A DNA stretch of 64,000 bases from assembly GCA_945643635.1 (NCBI GenBank), contig CALZFC010000032.1, positions 1,134,001 to 1,198,000 of the forward strand, read 5' to 3'. Both the position numbers and the translations under genes were made by a program. The stretch is from Allodiplogaster sudhausi. Lineage: Eukaryota; Nematoda; Chromadorea; Rhabditida; Diplogasteridae. The notes under the pieces are model-generated. The model saw nothing but the letters and a program-made list of their open reading frames with translations. It ran no database searches and was not told the origin of the DNA. Shown here in pieces: positions 58,925-64,000 of this stretch. The first letter of the stretch is position 1; each line of letters starts with the position of its first letter.

Positions 58925-59442
58925 CTTTTACTTTGCTAATTGTAAGTGCACTAAAATTTCTGTATTTGCTTTAATGTATTTTACTTTATGTTTCTACTTT
59001 TGCATTTTCAAAATGTTTTGCACTTCTACCTTTTCGAGTTATTTCATTCGCTGAGACCGCTTTGGTGCCTGATGGTTGATGCTTTTCGTCTCAACGGCTG
59101 ACCATAACAGCACACAACTTGAAAGGTTTGGCGATGGTGAAGAGCTGAAATGGTCATTGTGTTGAGTCGAGTGTTGCCTTTTCTTCAAGATGCTCACGCT
59201 GTGCTTTCGCCGCTCGAGAGATGGACCACTACGCCCTCTACTCAACACCTTTTTAATAAATAAATGTATTTTTGCTAATGTGTGCATGACACTGTGATGA
59301 ATGCCTTTATTCTAAATATACCGTTCCCCAAAATTCGTTTTCACTAGCTCTAACGGATGCCCGCCACTTATAAACTCGCGGACGCTTGTGTATGTATGTA
59401 TGTTTCTCTCTCTCACTCACTCCAATGCTATATCACATACAG

Positions 59443-61432
59443 TTTGAGTGCCTGAGAGGAATGGCAAAGGCTTTGCCATGGAAAAAAAGCCAAAAATACA
59501 CTCACTTTCATTTCTCTCATGCTCTCTTGGAGAGATGGCACAAAGGGCTTGCTCAACACTGCCGAACGCTTGTGTGCATACATACAGACATCTCTCCCCC
59601 TGGCGAAGCCTTGATAACAATGGACTGGGCTATGAAGCTACTCCCAATGTTTGCGCGTGAAAAGACGACAGATTACTTTGCGAAACGCGGGATGTCCTGG
59701 CACATATCTCATGTGTTAGCGAAGAAGGACGACGTGAATTATGTGCAGCACACTTTTGTTCACATAATCGAAGGAGAACTGCAGGTTTACTTCTTAAATC
59801 TGTTTATTCTATTATGAGCTTTCATATTTTCAGGATACGGTAGCTGTTACGTCTTTACTCCTCCACACACTCCATGAGCTCTTTAAAGAAGGAATCAAGC
59901 GTGTACACCTGCGGTCCGACAATGCTGGTTGTCTGCTCTACTAGTAAAGTAATTATAGCAACAATGAGTTCGTTTGAGGTTGTTACAAGAGCAGCGCGAC
60001 AATTGCCAGCTTGAACCAAATCAGTGCTGAAACGAAAGTTAAAATCGGATCTTATTTCTTCTCCGAAGCTCAGGTTGATCACGAACGTTCAAATTGAAAA
60101 ACTAACAGGTGACAGAAACGTCAACAAATACAACATCATACTTACAGGCCGGGAAATCTGCATGTGACCGCATGGCAGCAGTTGTCAAGAGGAAGATTCA
60201 CGATTTTGTCGACTCTGGGCATGATGTAAAGAATACAGAAGATTTCTTCGTGGGTATCATATCTGGAAAGCCTCTATCTGGACTTTCCGTCTACATCAGA
60301 AGACAGGAGCAGGCTAAGGCATCCACAACAAAGATTCTCGGCATTTCAACTCTGAATACATTTGTGTTCAACGATGATGGAATCCGCGCATATCGCCACT
60401 CAACAATTGGACGCGGCACGCACATTCGCTACGACAGCCTTCAGCCGAACATTGTTGAAGGAACAATAATTCGAGAGGGTGGAAAATTGCCTGGTGTATC
60501 AGATTTCTGGGCCACAACAGGCAAAGCTCTACGTCTTGAAACAACTCATCACAGAGCAACAGAGCATGCAGATGAAGCCGAACACTGCAAGCCAGAGGAT
60601 TCAGATTCATGCGATTCCTTGCTACATCTCTTTAGATGCCCGGAAGAGGCATGCACTGCGGAATTCTTACTGTCTTCCAACTTGGAGCGTCATTTGCTGC
60701 TGGGCAAGCATAAATTGGTCCCTGAGCGCTTGACACTACGGGATCAATCGCTGCAGTTCTACTCTGTCCACCTGGAAGGCGTCCACGCAAAAAGAGTTTA
60801 TCCTGATGTTACTTCGGCGTTAGAGTCGCTTCAGGTGAGTAGAGAAAGAAAATGGGAATGCGGGCCTGCAGGAATTATACGTATTTCAGGAAACGAATGC
60901 CAACGGAAAAAAAGCCATGCAAGGGTGGGCGCTTCGTGCTCGCAAACGAAGCGAGCGGCTACCAGAGCGCTCGAAGGCATATATCACCAAACTGTTTTCC
61001 GAAGGCTGGCAATCTAAAGTGAAAGTCGATCCACGAGCGGCTGAAAAGCGAATGAAAGATGCTGTTGATGAATCGGGAAAATTGATGTTTGCTCCAACGG
61101 AACTTCTTAATTACAGACAAATTGCAGCCATCTTCAGCCGATTAGCCCAAACGCAGAAGCAGGCACGTGTATTTTTATGTGGAATTTTAAGAGAAACTCC
61201 AAAATTACAGAACCCACCAGTTCTTCCTGATACTCCAGAAGCAGCAGAAGCTGTAAGTGAAGTTTTTGCACAGGAAGGGGATGAGGAAGAAGAATTCGTT
61301 ACCGATCCCTTGTTACAATCGACCTACGATCTTGATCGCGAGGAAGTTCAGCTGCTCGATATATTAGACGATTCTGCAATAGCAAACGACGAAGAGCCAA
61401 CTAACAAACGCTCCAAAGACGAACTATTTTAG
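59443..61432 (+). CDS. DDE-type transposase-like protein with C2H2 finger
   Basis: Five exons in phase: 59443-59784, 59834-59927, 59979-60073, 60148-60834 and 60890-61432 (TAG), giving about 586 residues with no stop. Exon 1 (after acceptor CACATACAG) has ITMDWAMKLLPMFAREKT, then YFAKRGMSWHISHV and the start of a HIIEGELQDTVAVTS segment. Exons 2-3 join to LRSDNAGCYKSSATIASLNQ, then YFFSEAQAGKSACDRMAAVV. I take the Asp of TMDWAMK, the Asp of SDNAGC, and the Glu of SEAQ or the Asp of ACDR as the RNase H-fold catalytic series. Exon 4 has FRCPEEACTAEFLLSSNLERH-x-LLGKH, a C2H2 finger (CxxxxC, HxxxxxH). Exon 5 has MQGWALRARKRSERLPERSK and AITKLFSEG-like helices, then an acidic tail with a basic TNKRSKD end. 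The N-terminus appears missing. It would act in the nucleus on the TIRs. Confidence 0.75.
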
Positions 61433-61485
61433 CTTTTTTAAACCTTACCTTTGTAAAACAATATTCGTATTTTTTCGAGAACAGT

Positions 61486-62425
61486 ATTATTGGCTACGTT
61501 AAATATAATTGAATTTATACAAAATGATCATTGTTAACTGTATTCGTAAACACTAGCCGTTTCCAAAATAGATGTTGGGGATTCCAATTCGAAAGATAAA
61601 GCGTCATGCACCTTAAAAAGCATCAGATAATAATAAAACGCAATATAACACAATAAAATAAATTTCCACAGATGTCACAGAGGAGTAAAAATGAACATCA
61701 GATTCATGTTTCTAACAACAAGGAACCCTATGGCACATTTTTTGGGACAAAAGCTCAATCGGTACCATTTTTTCTAAAATCGCTCAAAAAAGCCAAATCC
61801 TCTCGTCGAATTTTTCCCCAAAATAAATCATAGGCCCAATTTGAAGAGCATAAAAAATCACATCGAATGATCTATTCTTCTTTACAATTGATGAAGTTTG
61901 AATGAGATTATGTTTGAAAAGCTGAAACCGACAATTGGCTTAGGAACGCTTATTCAAATGCAGATACCCAAAAAAGTGTCCGAGATTTTTCGTCGTAGAA
62001 ACATATTATATGTAGTTTTCGCTCCTCTTTCACGTGGAAGATTCAGTTTTTGGAAAGTAATAGTAAAAAAAAAAGTTATTGCCTGAAAACGACATTTCAA
62101 AAAATTAAATTGGTCAAAAGTTATAAAAATTTTAATTTTTCGAATATGGTCATCAGGGACTTTTTTGTGTAGTTTTCGACAAGGAATCGAACAGTGAAAA
62201 GAATATTGAGAAATATTAAGTATAACGTTAGATATGGTCATCCAAAGTTTAAGAACATTACGACTTATATCTAAGTGAAAAAAATTTTTCTAAACTTCCG
62301 GACCTCTTAGACTTCGTTATGAACACTAGATATATCCCTCATAAAGTTTACAACGCTAAACTAAACAAAAATTCCTCCGGGCAACCGCCTATACCAGCCT
62401 CCTTGAGTCTTACAGAGAGGCTCTC
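61486..62425. repeat. Right terminal inverted repeat of the 5.1 kb element
   Basis: Reverse complement of 57310-58786 except for an internal deletion at about 61822 (553 bases short) and a small difference at the tip (GACTCAAGGAGGCTGGTAT versus GTTCGAGGAGCG). Confidence 0.95.
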
Positions 62426-62429
62426 TTAA

Positions 62430-63307
62430 TGAATGGTCGAGGGATCCAAGATGGGAGGAAGGGATGTCGACTAGATTCTTCGCCTGTACGTGATCTGACA
62501 AGATGGCGGTAGGGCGGGGGCGAACTTGCCATTTTGGCAAGGGAGCGAATTTGAGGCGGGCGCCACTTGCCATTGGGCCACTCCGGCCCAAGGGCATGTA
62601 GCCAACGAATTATATTCAACGTCAATGTCAATGCCCACGATCAATAATAGGTGAAATCCGCTCGCTTAAATATGTTGTTCTTGGGTCGGTGAAAACCACC
62701 AGACCACAAGTAACGCACAACTCAGCCGTAATTGGCGGGAATTTCCTTAATTTTTGCAACATAAATGTCTCTCAAAAGCATAAACTTTTTAAGTTCAACA
62801 TATTCATGGAAAAGAGGAGAGCAATTTTTTTTATATATTTACTTGTCGGTCATCTCTAAACATACAAGTATATGCGCATCGAGTATCAACCCGAAAACAA
62901 ATCAGCCTAAATATGTTGATTTGTGGCGTGTGAAAACCACAGAGAAGAAGAAGGTGAAAAAAGATGAAGAAGATTCATTTCTTTCCCAATGGAAATGATT
63001 TTCTTCTTTCCAAAATTTAAGGTATTTATGTTGCGCCAGTAAACAAGGTGAATAATGATGCTGCCCGTCCAATGTCTTCCTCTTTAAAGTGAATAATTTC
63101 TCTTTTTCTTAGATATTTTGGTTGAAACTGAAGAATGCATGGGTCCAGGAGGCTTTTTTTCTTGAGAATAGAGAAGAGGCTCTTTGATAAGAAAATGCAA
63201 CGTGTTTGATATGATTAACAATATTAGCACTTTTTTTTTACAATGATAGCATTAGGTTTGTGAAGGCTTGGAATTCAGTTGCATGGCAAGTGTCTCTATT
63301 TATATTC
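62430..63307. other. Repeat flank, no gene seen
   Basis: Continuation of the dispersed repeat interrupted by the transposons. It contains two copies of the motif around TAAATATGTTG-x-TTGTGG (62666-62730 and 62905-62945). Confidence 0.5.
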
Positions 63308-63960
63308 GTTCTGCTCTCGCTAACTCTCTGCTAATAATGCAGCCTCTTCTCCACTAATCACAATAGTATGACCATGAAGACGGTGCCACTTTGGCCAGAG
63401 TCTTCTTCATCATTTCCCTCTTTCCCAAGACTGATACAGAGCGTTTATCAAGCAATTAAAAGCTGGCACCGTGCCAAATGAGCTGACGACATTTGCGCCA
63501 TGGACATTTGGGCAAAGAGACCGAAGGTCATGTCAATTCCGCCGACAAATCAAAAGAGCACCTAGGAAGTTAGAGCACTCTTTTTTTAAATATGTATAAA
63601 GCCTGTACTCGGTTAATCAAGAAATTAGTGAATGGTCGCGGGGAACCAAGCGAAATCGACGATTCTTCGCCTGCATTGAGAATCTGCCGCTTGCCACCGA
63701 GGCCACCACGCTCCATTTTGCATATTATGTTCAACTACGATATCCAATTCAACAATCAATCATCAATGGCAGCCCGCCTAAACATGTAGGTTTGAGATGT
63801 GCAAAAACCACCAGGCGTAAGTGAAAAACACAACTTGAGTTTTATTTGGCGTGACTTTAATGAATTTTGCCACATAAATGTCTCTCAAAAGCATAACAAC
63901 TTTCTAGTCCTACATACATATTCAGGGTAAATAGCGCGAGTTAAAAGAAAAAATTTCTAC
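63308..63960. repeat. Dispersed repeat, empty-site copy
   Basis: Uninterrupted homologue of 56490-56785 plus 57275-57305 plus 62430-62780. TTAA at 63586-63589 and TTAG at 63625-63628 are the unoccupied targets of the MITE and of the 5.1 kb transposon. Confidence 0.9.
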
Positions 63961-64000
63961 TATTTTACTAGTCGGTCTGCTCTCAACATATTTGGGTGAT

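Larger units (their letters stand above)
57310..62425 (+). mobile_element. 5.1 kb TTAA-flanked DNA transposon with kilobase inverted repeats
   Basis: TTAA at 57306-57309 and 62426-62429 flank inverted termini starting GAGAGCCTCTCTGTAAG. The long inverted repeats cover 57310-58786 and 61486-62425. They enclose a multi-exon transposase-like gene (59443-61432). The empty site at 63625-63628 (TTAG, with matching flanks CGGTTAATC and TGAATGGTCG on either side) supports the boundaries. The left repeat contains about 550 bases (57900-58452) absent from the right. The 58787-59442 region upstream of the gene looks non-coding and may have replaced the N-terminal exons. Confidence 0.92.

Noticed and set aside
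57310..62425. Interpretation of the TTAA element as piggyBac
   Set aside because: The target site fits, but the conserved blocks (DNAGCY, GKSACDR, C2H2 finger) and kilobase TIRs are not those of the piggyBac transposase as I know it.

Overview
The window is nuclear DNA of a nematode, most likely a rhabditine worm; a diplogastrid such as Pristionchus or a relative would fit. The evidence is: short GT-AG introns of about 50-100 bases, most with a TTTCAG-like acceptor; two transthyretin-like (TTR) secreted protein genes; a nematode-type seven-transmembrane chemoreceptor; a tachykinin-type neuropeptide precursor; and very long (GA)n/(CT)n tracts in introns and spacers. Exons are clearly more GC-rich than the spacers. 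The species call is inference. Exon models were built by hand from splice sites and reading-phase continuity. No database search was run.

Layout. 1-11.5 kb: a tandem duplication. Each unit has a secreted cysteine-rich gene (723-2624 and 4801-6975) followed by a spermidine/diamine-type N-acetyltransferase. The acetyltransferase is intact in unit 2 (9610-11346) and reduced to its last two exons in unit 1 (4067-4327). 12.8-17.9 kb: an Srh/Sri-like chemoreceptor whose fifth recognised intron is packed with mobile elements. 18-21.9 kb: MITEs and simple repeats. 22-30.5 kb: a 4.24 kb direct duplication. Each copy holds a small single-pass membrane protein gene, and it duplicates the 3' half of a larger single-pass receptor-like gene whose 5' half lies at 30.6-31.6 kb. 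33-36 kb: a GP-rich tandem repeat, an orphan exon and a decayed hAT element. 37.5-41.5 kb: a tachykinin-like neuropeptide gene on the minus strand. 42.1-42.8 kb: a tentative small secreted peptide gene. 44.5-45.3 kb: a hairpin-rich inverted-repeat element. 50.4-54.4 kb: two convergent TTR genes. 56.8-62.4 kb: a TTAA MITE next to a 5.1 kb TTAA-flanked DNA transposon with kilobase-scale terminal inverted repeats. Its multi-exon transposase-like gene carries a DDE-type motif series and a C2H2 finger.

The strongest candidate for something little described is the 5.1 kb transposon (57310-62425). Its boundaries, and those of the adjacent MITE, are fixed by a paralogous empty site in the same window (63586-63628). 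The TTAA MITE family of the first 8 kb is confirmed in the same way, by empty sites in the paralogous duplication unit.

Most other sequence is non-genic: spacers with GA/CT or TA microsatellites, MITE remnants and a recurrent motif around TAAATATGTTGATTTGTGG. Where I saw no gene I say so.
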